Source of the DNA: an uncultured Helicobacteraceae bacterium
GTDB lineage: Bacteria; Campylobacterota; Campylobacteria; Campylobacterales; Sulfurimonadaceae
Length of the DNA stretch: 8,954 nucleotides
Reading direction: 5' to 3'
Assembly: GCA_903903705.1 (NCBI GenBank)
Contig: CAIUZU010000218.1
Span: 1 to 8,954, forward strand
The notes under the pieces were generated by a model. It saw only the letters and a program-made list of their open reading frames with translations. It was not told the origin of the DNA and made no database searches. The translations under genes and the position numbers were made by a program. This document shows positions 1 to 7,349 of this stretch, piece after piece. Numbering within the stretch: position 1 is the first letter of the stretch; every line of letters begins with the position of its first letter.

Positions 1-1
1 A

Positions 2-367
2 GAGCTTGTCGGTTACGATATCAACAGAAACGGTGAAGTTGTTGCGGCTTTTTCAAATGGAGTACAAAGCAGCGTGGCTACGTTGGCTATTTATCACTTT
101 ATCAATGACGGTGGATTAGAGAGGGTAAGCGGCACGAGATTTGCCGAGTCTTCAAATAGCGGTGAAGCAATCTTCTTTCAAGATCCGAATGGAAACAACA
201 TTAAAGGCGTGGCTATTACAAACTATAAACTTGAAGGCTCAAATGTGGAAATAGAGACTGCACTTACCGAGTTAATTGTTATGCAAAGATCTTATGATGC
301 AAATTCAAAATCCATAACAACGGCACATGAGATGTTACAAAAAGCTTTAGATATGGATGCAAAATAG
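2..367 (+). CDS. flgE: Flagellar hook protein FlgE paralog, C-terminal part (5' end outside window)
   Basis: The reading frame is open from base 2 to the TAG at 365-367, giving 121 residues of the C-terminus of a flagellar axial protein; the true start lies upstream of the window. Apparent internal starts, such as the GTG at 74, are artefacts because conserved sequence (YDINRNGEVVAAFSNG) precedes them. The end matches the C-terminal domain of the hook/rod family: a LEGSNVEIETALTELI stretch, then MQRSYDANSKSITTAHEM, the amphipathic helix that packs in the inner core of the hook or rod. By eye it is closest to the shorter FlgE-type protein of campylobacters, usually encoded next to flgD, and not to FlgG or FlgK. 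It is a distinct paralog of the next gene: the two C-termini share the LExSNV...LTxLI..QR.Y.AN.K.ITT pattern but differ elsewhere. FlgE paralog is well supported; which hook-like role it has is not. Confidence 0.85.
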   Translation, partial: ELVGYDINRNGEVVAAFSNGVQSSVATLAIYHFINDGGLERVSGTRFAESSNSGEAIFFQDPNGNNIKGVAITNYKLEGSNVEIETALTELIVMQRSYDANSKSITTAHEMLQKALDMDAK

Positions 368-384
368 TTGGAACGCTAAATGCT
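368..384 (+). promoter_or_regulatory. Sigma54 (RpoN) -24/-12 promoter for flgE
   Basis: The sequence TTGGAACG-CTAA-ATGCT fits the RpoN consensus TGGCACG-N4-TTGCW with one mismatch in each half. The GG at 370-371 and the GC at 382-383 are separated by exactly ten bases, the spacing sigma54 requires. It begins at the base after the stop codon of the upstream hook paralog. The predicted transcript start near 394 leaves a leader of about 70 bases before flgE. Known biology supports it: hook genes of Campylobacter and Helicobacter are class II genes controlled by RpoN and FlgR. The upstream activator site could not be identified. Confidence 0.8.
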
Positions 385-455
385 GTTTTTAGTTACTATT
401 TAAAAAAATACCTTGATTTAGTTTATGCTAAAAGAGGTTTCAAAGATAATAAAAT

Positions 456-460
456 AAGGA
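456..460 (+). promoter_or_regulatory. Ribosome binding site of flgE
   Basis: AAGGA lies six bases before the ATG at 467. This spacing selects ATG 467 over the in-frame TTG at 461, which directly abuts the AAGGA and is too close to be used. Confidence 0.75.
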
Positions 461-466
461 TTGAAC

Positions 467-3196
467 ATGTTAAAATCACTCTATTCAGGTGTAGCTGGCT
501 TACAATCACATCAAGTCGCAATGGACGTTGAATCAAACAATATCGCAAATGTTAATACGGTAGGTTTTAAATACTCTCGTGCCAATTTTTCAGACCTCTT
601 AGCACAAACAAAATCAATCGCTACGGCACCGCAAGGTGACCTTGGCGGTAAAAACCCCGTGCAAGTCGGGCTTGGATCTACCATAGATTCCATGACACGT
701 ATCTTCTCGCAAGGCTCAGTGCAAAGTTCTGATAAAAATACCGACGTAGCCATTCAAGGAGACGGTTTTTTTATCATCTCTCCAGATGGCGGAAATACTT
801 ACAAATACACTCGTTCCGGCGACTTTAAATTTGATGCAGGCGGAAACTTTGTAGATAACAACGGCTTTATCGTGCAAGGATGGTTAAGAGATCCTGTTAC
901 TGGGTTTGTGGATGCAACCGCACCTATAAAAAATATTATGATCCCGCCGGGGCTTACGACTCCCGCACAACCTACAGCTGAAGTAGTAATTAAGGCAAAT
1001 CTTAATTCCGGTCCGTTGACAAATACGTTTTCGCCTGCATATAAAGTTGCATCCGGTCCTGCACCGGCACTTCCGACTCCGCCTGCGCTTGATGCAAACG
1101 GAAACCCTATAGAAGCGGATGATATGGGAGTTATGTTTAATGATACCGGAGAAGCGTTTAGTCTTCAAGCAGGACAAGGCATCTGGGCAGGATTTCGGAC
1201 TGCTACGACAACCGGTGGAACCATAGAGGATTCTGTAGTTTTAACGTTTGATAGAGCGCCTGTCGCAGGCGATACTATAAGTGTTGAGATTAATGGAGTG
1301 GCTTATTCTGCACCTTTTAACGTAGATGCCGCAACAACTTATGCTGACTTGGCAACGGCCGTGGGTGCAGTTTCAACACTTACCGCAGTCGGGGATACTC
1401 TTACTTTTGAGCCTATCGCTGCAGGTGCTACAATGGTTGTCGCAGATCTGGAAAACGACAACGGAAGTGCAAGTGGAGTAGTAGCAGTTAGCGGAACTGC
1501 ACATGAACTAAGTTTAACATTTACGCTTGATGACGGAACAACAAAGCAGGTAACTACCTCAGGCGGTACCGGTTATGAAACTCCTTTGCAAAATGCCGCA
1601 CGCTATGTTTCGGCCATCAATGCGCAAGGTTCCGTTACGGGTGTAAGTGCTTCATACGATATGCTAAACAATACTATTACGCTTACAAATACAAATTTAG
1701 ATGCCAATTCATCACATAATATCCGTTTAACGGCAGGAAATGCGAACAGTGGATTTAACACAATGGCAAATACCACGGTAACTACCGCATACAGATATCA
1801 GTATGATCCGACAAGCTCCGCAACAAGTGCTGGATATGACAAAACATTCACTACTATCGCAGATCTTCGTGAAGCGTTAGAGAATGAGGCAAGAGGCATC
1901 AATCCTACGGCGCATATAGTTACAAGCACGGCTACTGCAACTGTAGCGGCTGCTGATGAGACTCACGATTTTTCAATAGCAGGTGTAACGGTTAGTATAG
2001 GAAATATTGCTGATGGTACTTCTGCAGCAGGTGTAGCAGCTATATATGCCGCAGCTATAAATGCGGCTGTTGGTTTGCCGGCAGGTGTAACAGCTTCATC
2101 AAACGTAGCTACGCTTATTATTACAAATGCTTCAGGTGCTAATATCACTTTAGATACAACGGTTTTAGGTGGATTTGGAGCAGGTATAAGCGGTTTACCT
2201 GCTAACGTAGCGACCACTATACCTTATTTAGGCGCATCTAATAATAATATTGAAGTATCTATCAACGCTCAAGGTAAGTTTGAGATAAGAAACCCTGGCG
2301 GTGCAACAGGTGATTATGATATGAGTCTTGCGATTACGGGTATGGATGCGGATAGTGTCGTCGGTGCTAGGATTACTGAAAATGAGCGATTTACCAGAAA
2401 TATGGAAGCACTCAATGCGACTCTTCCCGTGGGAAGCACCGGAGCGGCATTCTCACAAGCGTTTAATGCCGCTACACACTCGGCAAGTATAGATGTTTTT
2501 GACTCACTCGGTTCAAAACATACACTTAGAACGGAATATAGAAAGATTGCCGTAAATGAATCAACAGGAAGCGAATGGAGCATGAAGATAAGTGTGCCTG
2601 AGCCTGCAACAATCAACTCCGTAGAACCGTATAATGAAAAAATGGGCTTTATACGATTTAACAACGATGGATCTTTGGCAACATATAATCCGCCAAATGT
2701 TTCTTTTACCGCAAATAACGGCTCTGCGCCTAACCAACAGGTTTCACTTGAGTTAGGAACTGCAAATAAGTTTGACGGTATGACAAGTTTTGATGCTAAA
2801 TCATCAACATCAGGGATAAGTCAAGATGGATTTACGGGCGGAGATATCGTCGGTATCAGGATAGATCAAAGCGGAACGCTAATTGGTTCATTCAGTAACG
2901 GCAGAAGCTTCGGTCTAGCACAAATCGGTATGGCAAAGTTTACAAATAATGAGGGCTTATCGGCAGAGGGCGGAAATGTTTATACTCAAACCGCTAACTC
3001 CGGAGATCCTATTATCGGAACTGCTGCAACGGCAGGACGTGGATTTATGCAATCGGCATCACTTGAAGCATCGAATGTGGATCTCTCAAAGTCACTGACA
3101 CAGCTTATTATTATCCAAAGAGGGTATCAGGCAAACGGTAAAACGATTACCACTTCAGATACGCTCCTTGAAACTTTACTAGGCATAAAACGATAA
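467..3196 (+). CDS. flgE: Flagellar hook protein FlgE (large campylobacterotal type)
   Basis: This is the main structural subunit of the flagellar hook, the universal joint between rod and filament, exported by the flagellar type III system. The N-terminus (MLKSLYSGVAGLQSHQ...NNIANVNTVGFK, about residues 1-35) is the rod/hook N-terminal helix, followed by the DVAIQGDGFFII strand region near 93-104. The C-terminus (from about 866, LEASNVDLSKSLTQLIIIQRGYQANGKTITT) is the matching core helix. At 909 aa it is more than twice the roughly 400 aa of enteric FlgE, but large FlgE is normal in this phylum. The excess lies in the surface-exposed middle, with flagellin-insert-like modules near 255-335 and 500-570. 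A hook D2-like segment (about 668-750, SIDVFDSLGSKHTLRTEYR) follows. The protein has no cysteine at all, as usual for exported axial proteins. Start ATG 467 has AAGGA six bases upstream. A sigma54 promoter precedes it. Confidence 0.96.
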   Translation: MLKSLYSGVAGLQSHQVAMDVESNNIANVNTVGFKYSRANFSDLLAQTKSIATAPQGDLGGKNPVQVGLGSTIDSMTRIFSQGSVQSSDKNTDVAIQGDGFFIISPDGGNTYKYTRSGDFKFDAGGNFVDNNGFIVQGWLRDPVTGFVDATAPIKNIMIPPGLTTPAQPTAEVVIKANLNSGPLTNTFSPAYKVASGPAPALPTPPALDANGNPIEADDMGVMFNDTGEAFSLQAGQGIWAGFRTATTTGGTIEDSVVLTFDRAPVAGDTISVEINGVAYSAPFNVDAATTYADLATAVGAVSTLTAVGDTLTFEPIAAGATMVVADLENDNGSASGVVAVSGTAHELSLTFTLDDGTTKQVTTSGGTGYETPLQNAARYVSAINAQGSVTGVSASYDMLNNTITLTNTNLDANSSHNIRLTAGNANSGFNTMANTTVTTAYRYQYDPTSSATSAGYDKTFTTIADLREALENEARGINPTAHIVTSTATATVAAADETHDFSIAGVTVSIGNIADGTSAAGVAAIYAAAINAAVGLPAGVTASSNVATLIITNASGANITLDTTVLGGFGAGISGLPANVATTIPYLGASNNNIEVSINAQGKFEIRNPGGATGDYDMSLAITGMDADSVVGARITENERFTRNMEALNATLPVGSTGAAFSQAFNAATHSASIDVFDSLGSKHTLRTEYRKIAVNESTGSEWSMKISVPEPATINSVEPYNEKMGFIRFNNDGSLATYNPPNVSFTANNGSAPNQQVSLELGTANKFDGMTSFDAKSSTSGISQDGFTGGDIVGIRIDQSGTLIGSFSNGRSFGLAQIGMAKFTNNEGLSAEGGNVYTQTANSGDPIIGTAATAGRGFMQSASLEASNVDLSKSLTQLIIIQRGYQANGKTITTSDTLLETLLGIKR

Positions 3197-3204
3197 GTTT
3201 TATT

Positions 3205-3213
3205 TGATATAAT
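3205..3213 (+). promoter_or_regulatory. Extended -10 promoter element for purT
   Basis: TGATATAAT is a perfect match to the extended -10 form TGnTATAAT, nine bases after the flgE stop codon. No convincing -35 box is seen, which is typical of housekeeping promoters in this phylum. Transcription would begin around 3220, giving a leader of only about 20 bases before the purT ATG at 3240. It would drive purT and probably the genes to sdhB. Confidence 0.65.
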
Positions 3214-3238
3214 TCCTTCATATCAATGAAGGAATTAT
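3209..3238. repeat. Perfect 13-bp inverted repeat with 4-base loop over the purT ribosome binding site
   Basis: The left arm at 3209-3221 (ATAATTCCTTCAT) is the exact reverse complement of the right arm at 3226-3238 (ATGAAGGAATTAT), separated by ATCA. The right arm contains the purT Shine-Dalgarno AAGGA (3229-3233, six bases before ATG). The left arm overlaps the last five bases of the -10 element. There is no run of T after the right arm, so an intrinsic terminator for flgE is unlikely. It could be an RNA hairpin hiding the ribosome site in read-through transcripts, or a protein-binding operator. Confidence 0.75.
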
Positions 3239-3239
3239 T

Positions 3240-4406
3240 ATGCGTTTCTCTGCTCCTCTAAAATCAAACTCAAAAAAAATAATGTTACTCGGCTCAGGCG
3301 AACTAGGTCGTGAAGTAGCTATTGAAGCTCAAAGACTTGGTCTTGAAGTTATAGCAGTCGATAGATACCAAAACGCTCCCGCACATCATGTAGCACACAG
3401 AAGTTATGTGGTAAATATGCAGGATAAAGATGCTCTTTTGGAGATAATAGAGCGTGAAAAACCGGATTTTATACTTCCTGAAATCGAGGCTATTAGCATA
3501 GACGCTCTTTTTGCTGCAGAAGATAAAGGGTATAACGTTATTCCAAATGCAAGTGCTGTTAGCAAGACCATGAACAGAAAAAATATCCGTACTTTTGCGG
3601 CTGAGGTTTTGGGGCTTAAAACAGGTCCGTATGAGTTTGTAACAACAAAAGAGGGTTTAAGAGAATCGGCAATTCGTATGGGCTTTCCATGTGTTATAAA
3701 ACCTGTTATGAGCAGTTCGGGACATGGTCAAAGCGTTGCAAAAAGCATAGATGATATTGATGCTTCATGGGAGATGGCAAAGGAAGCAAGAGGCGACGCG
3801 AGCGAACTCATAGTTGAAGCGTTTATTGATTTTGATTATGAGATAACGATGCTTACCGCTAGAAACGGCAAAGAGACTGTTTTTTGTGAGCCTATCGGAC
3901 ATGAGCAAAGAGACGGAGATTATGTTTTCTCATGGCAGCCGATGCAGATGAGCGAGATTGCAAAACAACGTTCGCAAGAGATGGCTAAAACTATTACGGA
4001 TGGGCTTGGCGGTCGTGGTATATTTGGTGTTGAACTATTTGTAAAAGGGGATGAGGTTTACTTTTCGGAAGTTTCACCTCGCCCACATGATACGGGAATG
4101 GTAACACTCATTACCCAGTCACAAAGTGAATTTGCACTCCATTTAAGAGCAGTGCTTGGTCTTCCTTTAGGATTTACATTTTACGGCGAAGGCGCAAGTG
4201 CCGCATTTAAGTCGGAAGTTCACAGTTACGCTCCAGTCGTAGATGTAGATGATAGTCTCTTTAGCGACAATAGTTTTGTGAGAATTTTCGGTAAACCTGA
4301 AGCTCATAAGGGCAGAAGGCTTGCAGTTGCACTTGTTTTTGACAAAGTAGAAAAAGCTCTAGAGAAAGCAAGAGATCTTATAACCAAAGTAAAAGACACG
4401 AAGTGA
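3240..4406 (+). CDS. purT: Formate-dependent phosphoribosylglycinamide formyltransferase PurT
   Basis: PurT makes formyl-GAR from GAR, formate and ATP in the third step of purine synthesis, replacing the folate-dependent PurN. The 388 aa match E. coli PurT (392 aa) nearly end to end from memory. The N-terminal domain has GSGELG (18-23), DRY (41-43) and PEIEAI (80-85). The ATP-grasp domain has K154, SSSGHGQ (158-164), E193, E201, E265 and E277. [10 protein letters not shown] at 281-290 contains D284, and the C-terminal domain has K352 and R359-R360, all at the positions of the E. coli ligands. The E. coli loop reads SSGKGQ, so H162 replaces Lys there. ATG 3240 follows AAGGA by six bases. The next gene overlaps the stop by 4 bp (GTGA), suggesting translational coupling. 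It has its own promoter and is probably the first gene of a unit running to sdhB. The enzyme is cytoplasmic and would use formate, often available in anaerobic sulfur- or hydrogen-oxidising relatives. Confidence 0.97.
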   Translation: MRFSAPLKSNSKKIMLLGSGELGREVAIEAQRLGLEVIAVDRYQNAPAHHVAHRSYVVNMQDKDALLEIIEREKPDFILPEIEAISIDALFAAEDKGYNVIPNASAVSKTMNRKNIRTFAAEVLGLKTGPYEFVTTKEGLRESAIRMGFPCVIKPVMSSSGHGQSVAKSIDDIDASWEMAKEARGDASELIVEAFIDFDYEITMLTARNGKETVFCEPIGHEQRDGDYVFSWQPMQMSEIAKQRSQEMAKTITDGLGGRGIFGVELFVKGDEVYFSEVSPRPHDTGMVTLITQSQSEFALHLRAVLGLPLGFTFYGEGASAAFKSEVHSYAPVVDVDDSLFSDNSFVRIFGKPEAHKGRRLAVALVFDKVEKALEKARDLITKVKDTK

Positions 4407-5329
4407 AGATAGTAATACTTGACGCTCTTACTTTCGGAGATACTGATTTAAGTGCTTTTTTCAAACTAGGTGATGTTGATATTTATCAGACTACATCTTT
4501 GCAGCAGACACATGAGAGAATCGCTAACGCAGCTGTTATAGTAACTAACAAAGTTGTTATAACCAAAGCTCTCATGTTAAATACTCCATCGTTAAAACTT
4601 ATCTGTGTTGCGGCGACCGGTATGAATAATGTAGATCTTGAAGCTGCAAAAGAAATAGGAATTGAAGTTAAAAATGTCTCAGGTTATTCAACCGATTCCG
4701 TCATACAGCATACATTTTCAATGCTCTTTTATCTTGTTGGACACTCCAAATATTATGATGAATTCGTAAAAAGCGGTTCTTATTCAAAAAGCCCGATTTT
4801 TACTGATATAACAAAACCGTTTTTTGAAGTAAAAGGCAAAAAGTGGGGAATAATCGGCTTAGGAACTATCGGTCGTGGAGTCGCAAATATTGCAAAAACA
4901 TTCGGTGCAGAGATATACTACTACTCAACAAGCGGCAAAAATAGCTCAACTGATTTTATACAAGTAGATCTAGACGAGCTTCTAAATAGATGTGACATCA
5001 TCTCCATACATGCACCGTTAAATGAGAAAACTCTCAATCTTTTGGGCTATGAACAGTTCTTAACTTGTAAAAACGGGGCAGTTATTTTAAATCTAGGACG
5101 TGGCGGAATTGTCGATGAAGAGGCTGTTGCACGCATTGTTGAAACAAAAAATATCTATTTTGGTTTAGATGTTTTGGAAAAAGAACCGATGAGAGAAAAT
5201 CATCCGCTCTTAAACGTAAAAAATCAAGAAAATCTATATATTACTCCTCATATCGCTTGGGCGAGTGTTGAAGCAAGAGAGAGACTTATTGCAGGCGTTG
5301 TGGAAAATATAAAAGCATTTACGAGGTAG
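4403..5329 (+). CDS. D-2-hydroxyacid dehydrogenase (glycerate dehydrogenase/hydroxypyruvate reductase-like)
   Basis: This 308 aa protein has the full plan of NAD(P)-dependent D-isomer 2-hydroxyacid dehydrogenases: a split catalytic domain (about 1-95 and 285-308) around a Rossmann domain (about 96-284). Visible motifs are GLGTIG (152-157), catalytic Arg in [10 protein letters not shown] (R233), Glu in DVLEKEP (E261) and His in TPHIAW (H283), followed at +3 by Trp. The family reduces 2-keto acids such as hydroxypyruvate, glyoxylate or pyruvate to the D-hydroxy acid in the cytoplasm. The usual coenzyme-selecting Asp after the Rossmann glycines is absent; that strand ends YYYSTSGKN (172-180). 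Close campylobacterotal relatives are commonly labelled glycerate dehydrogenase (hprA), but the substrate cannot be fixed from sequence. It starts with GTG inside the purT stop (GTGA overlap) with only a weak ribosome site, so coupled translation is likely. Confidence 0.92.
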   Translation: MKIVILDALTFGDTDLSAFFKLGDVDIYQTTSLQQTHERIANAAVIVTNKVVITKALMLNTPSLKLICVAATGMNNVDLEAAKEIGIEVKNVSGYSTDSVIQHTFSMLFYLVGHSKYYDEFVKSGSYSKSPIFTDITKPFFEVKGKKWGIIGLGTIGRGVANIAKTFGAEIYYYSTSGKNSSTDFIQVDLDELLNRCDIISIHAPLNEKTLNLLGYEQFLTCKNGAVILNLGRGGIVDEEAVARIVETKNIYFGLDVLEKEPMRENHPLLNVKNQENLYITPHIAWASVEARERLIAGVVENIKAFTR

Positions 5330-5334
5330 ATCTT

Positions 5335-5739
5335 ATCGCAGAATTTATACTTTTTTTATCTGCCGCTTTAGCAGCGACAATTTTACCATTTAGTTCTGAA
5401 GTAGCATTTGTTACGGCTTTGGCAAATGATATGCCCGTAACATCTGCTTTGATATTTGCTTCAAGTGGAAATATAGTTGCAATAATCGTTAATTATTTTT
5501 TTGGCTTTTGGCTCTATGAAAAAACCAAAACAAAACTTCTCTCTTCAAAAATAGGAACTCTCTCGTACAACTATGGACATCGTTACGGATACTATGGACT
5601 TTTCTTCTCATGGCTTCCTATAATCGGAGATCCGCTAACACTGGTTGCCGGAGTAGTTAGGCTTAGGTTTGTTTGGTTTGTTATAATAGCCGGTAGTTTG
5701 AGGATTGCAAGATATTATGCTCTAACACTTGTGGTGTAG
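5335..5739 (+). CDS. YqaA-like small membrane protein (DedA/SNARE-associated-like family), start unresolved
   Basis: The protein is an inner-membrane protein resembling E. coli YqaA (142 aa); its function is unknown. The motif SWLPIIGDPLTLVAGVVRLRF parallels the SWMPVVGDLLCLLAG signature of YqaA, and ILPFSSEVAF near the N-terminus parallels LLPGNSEVVL. Hydrophobic segments appear at FILFLSAALAATILPF, IVAIIVNYFFGFWLY, WLPIIGDPLTLVAGVV and FVWFVIIAG. No ATG, GTG or TTG exists in this frame between the upstream in-frame stop (5269-5271) and a TTG at 5419. Starting at 5419 would delete the first membrane segment and the conserved SSEVAF motif. I place the start at ATC 5335 because GAGG (5323-5326) lies eight bases before it and the product (134 aa) then matches the family length. 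GTA 5326 or ATT 5317 are alternatives, and a base error at a real start is possible. It follows the dehydrogenase stop almost immediately. Confidence 0.7.
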   Translation: MAEFILFLSAALAATILPFSSEVAFVTALANDMPVTSALIFASSGNIVAIIVNYFFGFWLYEKTKTKLLSSKIGTLSYNYGHRYGYYGLFFSWLPIIGDPLTLVAGVVRLRFVWFVIIAGSLRIARYYALTLVV

Positions 5740-5762
5740 GAAAATTGAAATATGGTGAAAAA

Positions 5763-7349
5763 ATGAAAAGTGTGATAATTATAGGAGCAGGCGGAGCAGG
5801 GCTTGTTGCCGCTCTTAGTGCAAAAGAGAGCGGTGCGAAAGTAACGGTTATAACAAAAGAGTACCCGACAAGAAGCCAGACATGCATGGCTCAAGGCGGC
5901 ATAAATGCTGTTTTGTCAGAAGATGGCGGCGACAGCATAGAGATACATGTGCAAAATACACTTAAATCTGCCGCTGGTTTGGCAGATGAAAATGCAGTGC
6001 GATATATGTGTCAAGAAGCGCCTCATGCAGTAGCGTGGCTTGATAGTATCGGTGTTGGTTTTAGCAGAACTAATGAGTCAAGAATCGCCCAAAGAAAACT
6101 AGGCGGTGCTTATGCTCCAAGAGCATGTTATGCGCAAGACTATACAGGATTAAAGATTCTTCACACGCTTTATGACAGATGTTTGGCAGAGGGAATTGAG
6201 ATTTTAAATGAGCGGTATCTGTTAGAGTTTCTTACATGTAAAGATGCTCAAGAGAAAATTTTTGTTTACGGTGTCAGTGTTTTAAACAAAAGAAGCGGCG
6301 AAGTACAAACGTATGAAGCGCAAAGCGTTATCGTAGCAACGGGCGGATATAGCAGGATTTACCATAACTACTCGACGAACTCTAGTTCATCTACGGGTGA
6401 TGGCATAGCAACGGCACTAAGAGCCGGAGTAAAAGCGAGTGATTTGGAGTTTGTACAGTTTCATCCAACCGCTCTTAAAAACTCCTCCATTTTAATTTCC
6501 GAGAGTGCTAGAGGTGCAGGCGGATATATCTTAAACTCAAAAGGCGAGCGGTTTGTCAATGAACTTTTGCCTCGTGATGAAGTCTCAAAAGCTATTGATG
6601 ATGAGATAGCAAAAGGGGAAGATATATTTTTAGATATTCGCCATTTAGGATTAGAATTTATAGAAAAAGAGCTTCCGCAAGAGGCAAAACTTGCAAAACT
6701 GTATGAAAATATTGATCCTGCACGTGAGCTAATTCCCATAAAACCTGCAGCACACTACACAATGGGCGGAATAGATGTAGATGAAAACTCCTCCACATGT
6801 ATAGCCGGACTATATGCAGTCGGGGAGTGTGCGAACCATAGAGTTCATGGAGCAAACAGGCTAGGCGGAAACTCTCTTTTAGAGCTTGTAGTATTTGGCA
6901 GACAAGTCGGAAAAAATGCGGCAGAACATGCAAAGAGTTCTGATGAAAATCTAGATCTGCAAGAGCAAATCACAGAGATAAAAGAGTATACGAATGAGAT
7001 AAATTTTTATGAAAAACAGAAATTTCTAGGAGATCTGTTTTATAAAAATGTCGGAATAAAAAGGGATAAAACCGCTTTGCAAAATGTTTTAAATGAAGTC
7101 CAAGAGATAAGAAATATTTTACCGAAGATGGGTCTGGATGATAAAACAAAAATATATAACACAAATCTCATAGAGTTTTTGGAGTTTAAAAATATGCTTG
7201 AACTCGCCGAACTTATTATCATCTCTGCAATAAACAGGCAAGAGAGCAGAGGAGCACATTTTAGAGTTGATTTTCCAGCAGCAGATAATGAAAAATTTAA
7301 AGCTCACTCGATAATAGATAAAAACGGAGCGATTTGTTATGAAGATTAA
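5763..7349 (+). CDS. sdhA: Succinate dehydrogenase/fumarate reductase flavoprotein subunit (atypical)
   Basis: This is the FAD subunit interconverting fumarate and succinate. Counted from ATG 5763 (528 aa), the dinucleotide motif GAGGAG is at 8-13. The active-site region has QFHPTAL (H234), SESARGAGG (E247, R250), PRDEVSKAI (R271), HYTMGGI (H331) and HGANRLGGNSL (R366), matching the substrate and proton-transfer residues of SdhA/FrdA. The covalent-FAD His of SdhA/FrdA (TRSHT) is Gln39 here (TRSQTC), so FAD is probably non-covalent. There is no Tat signal, so the protein is predicted cytoplasmic, unlike the exported MfrA-type enzymes of this phylum. Length is near 530 instead of about 590-660, mainly because the C-terminal domain is short. 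L-aspartate oxidase is a relative, but the directly following iron-sulfur gene argues against NadB. A TTG at 5745 gives six more residues; I prefer ATG 5763, with GGTGA four bases upstream and the sequence beginning directly at the FAD strand. Confidence 0.92.
   Translation: MKSVIIIGAGGAGLVAALSAKESGAKVTVITKEYPTRSQTCMAQGGINAVLSEDGGDSIEIHVQNTLKSAAGLADENAVRYMCQEAPHAVAWLDSIGVGFSRTNESRIAQRKLGGAYAPRACYAQDYTGLKILHTLYDRCLAEGIEILNERYLLEFLTCKDAQEKIFVYGVSVLNKRSGEVQTYEAQSVIVATGGYSRIYHNYSTNSSSSTGDGIATALRAGVKASDLEFVQFHPTALKNSSILISESARGAGGYILNSKGERFVNELLPRDEVSKAIDDEIAKGEDIFLDIRHLGLEFIEKELPQEAKLAKLYENIDPARELIPIKPAAHYTMGGIDVDENSSTCIAGLYAVGECANHRVHGANRLGGNSLLELVVFGRQVGKNAAEHAKSSDENLDLQEQITEIKEYTNEINFYEKQKFLGDLFYKNVGIKRDKTALQNVLNEVQEIRNILPKMGLDDKTKIYNTNLIEFLEFKNMLELAELIIISAINRQESRGAHFRVDFPAADNEKFKAHSIIDKNGAICYED

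Noticed and set aside
74..367. GTG at 74 as the start of a separate 97-residue gene
   Set aside because: Hook-type sequence continues in frame upstream to base 2 without a stop, so this is the interior of a longer gene cut by the window edge.
386..406. TTTTTA / TAAAAA inverted repeat downstream of the sigma54 site
   Set aside because: Six A/T pairs with a nine-base loop are expected by chance in AT-rich DNA, and the position is inside the flgE leader, not after a likely transcript end.
2314..2664. Open frame of 116 codons on the minus strand inside flgE
   Set aside because: It lies fully within a well supported gene, with no ribosome site or recognisable domain; it is an antisense shadow. 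The same holds for the other minus-strand frames across flgE and sdhA.
3209..3238. Inverted repeat after flgE as an intrinsic terminator
   Set aside because: The stem is AT-rich and no T tract follows the right arm; the sequence after it is the purT start.
3723..3731. PurT H162 in place of Lys in the SSGKGQ loop as a sign of an inactive enzyme
   Set aside because: All other ATP, magnesium and substrate ligands are at the expected positions, so this looks like tolerated variation.
5763..7349. Flavoprotein as L-aspartate oxidase (NadB)
   Set aside because: NadB also lacks the covalent FAD His, but an SdhB-type gene overlapping by 11 bp and SdhA-like residues around the active site favour SdhA/FrdA.
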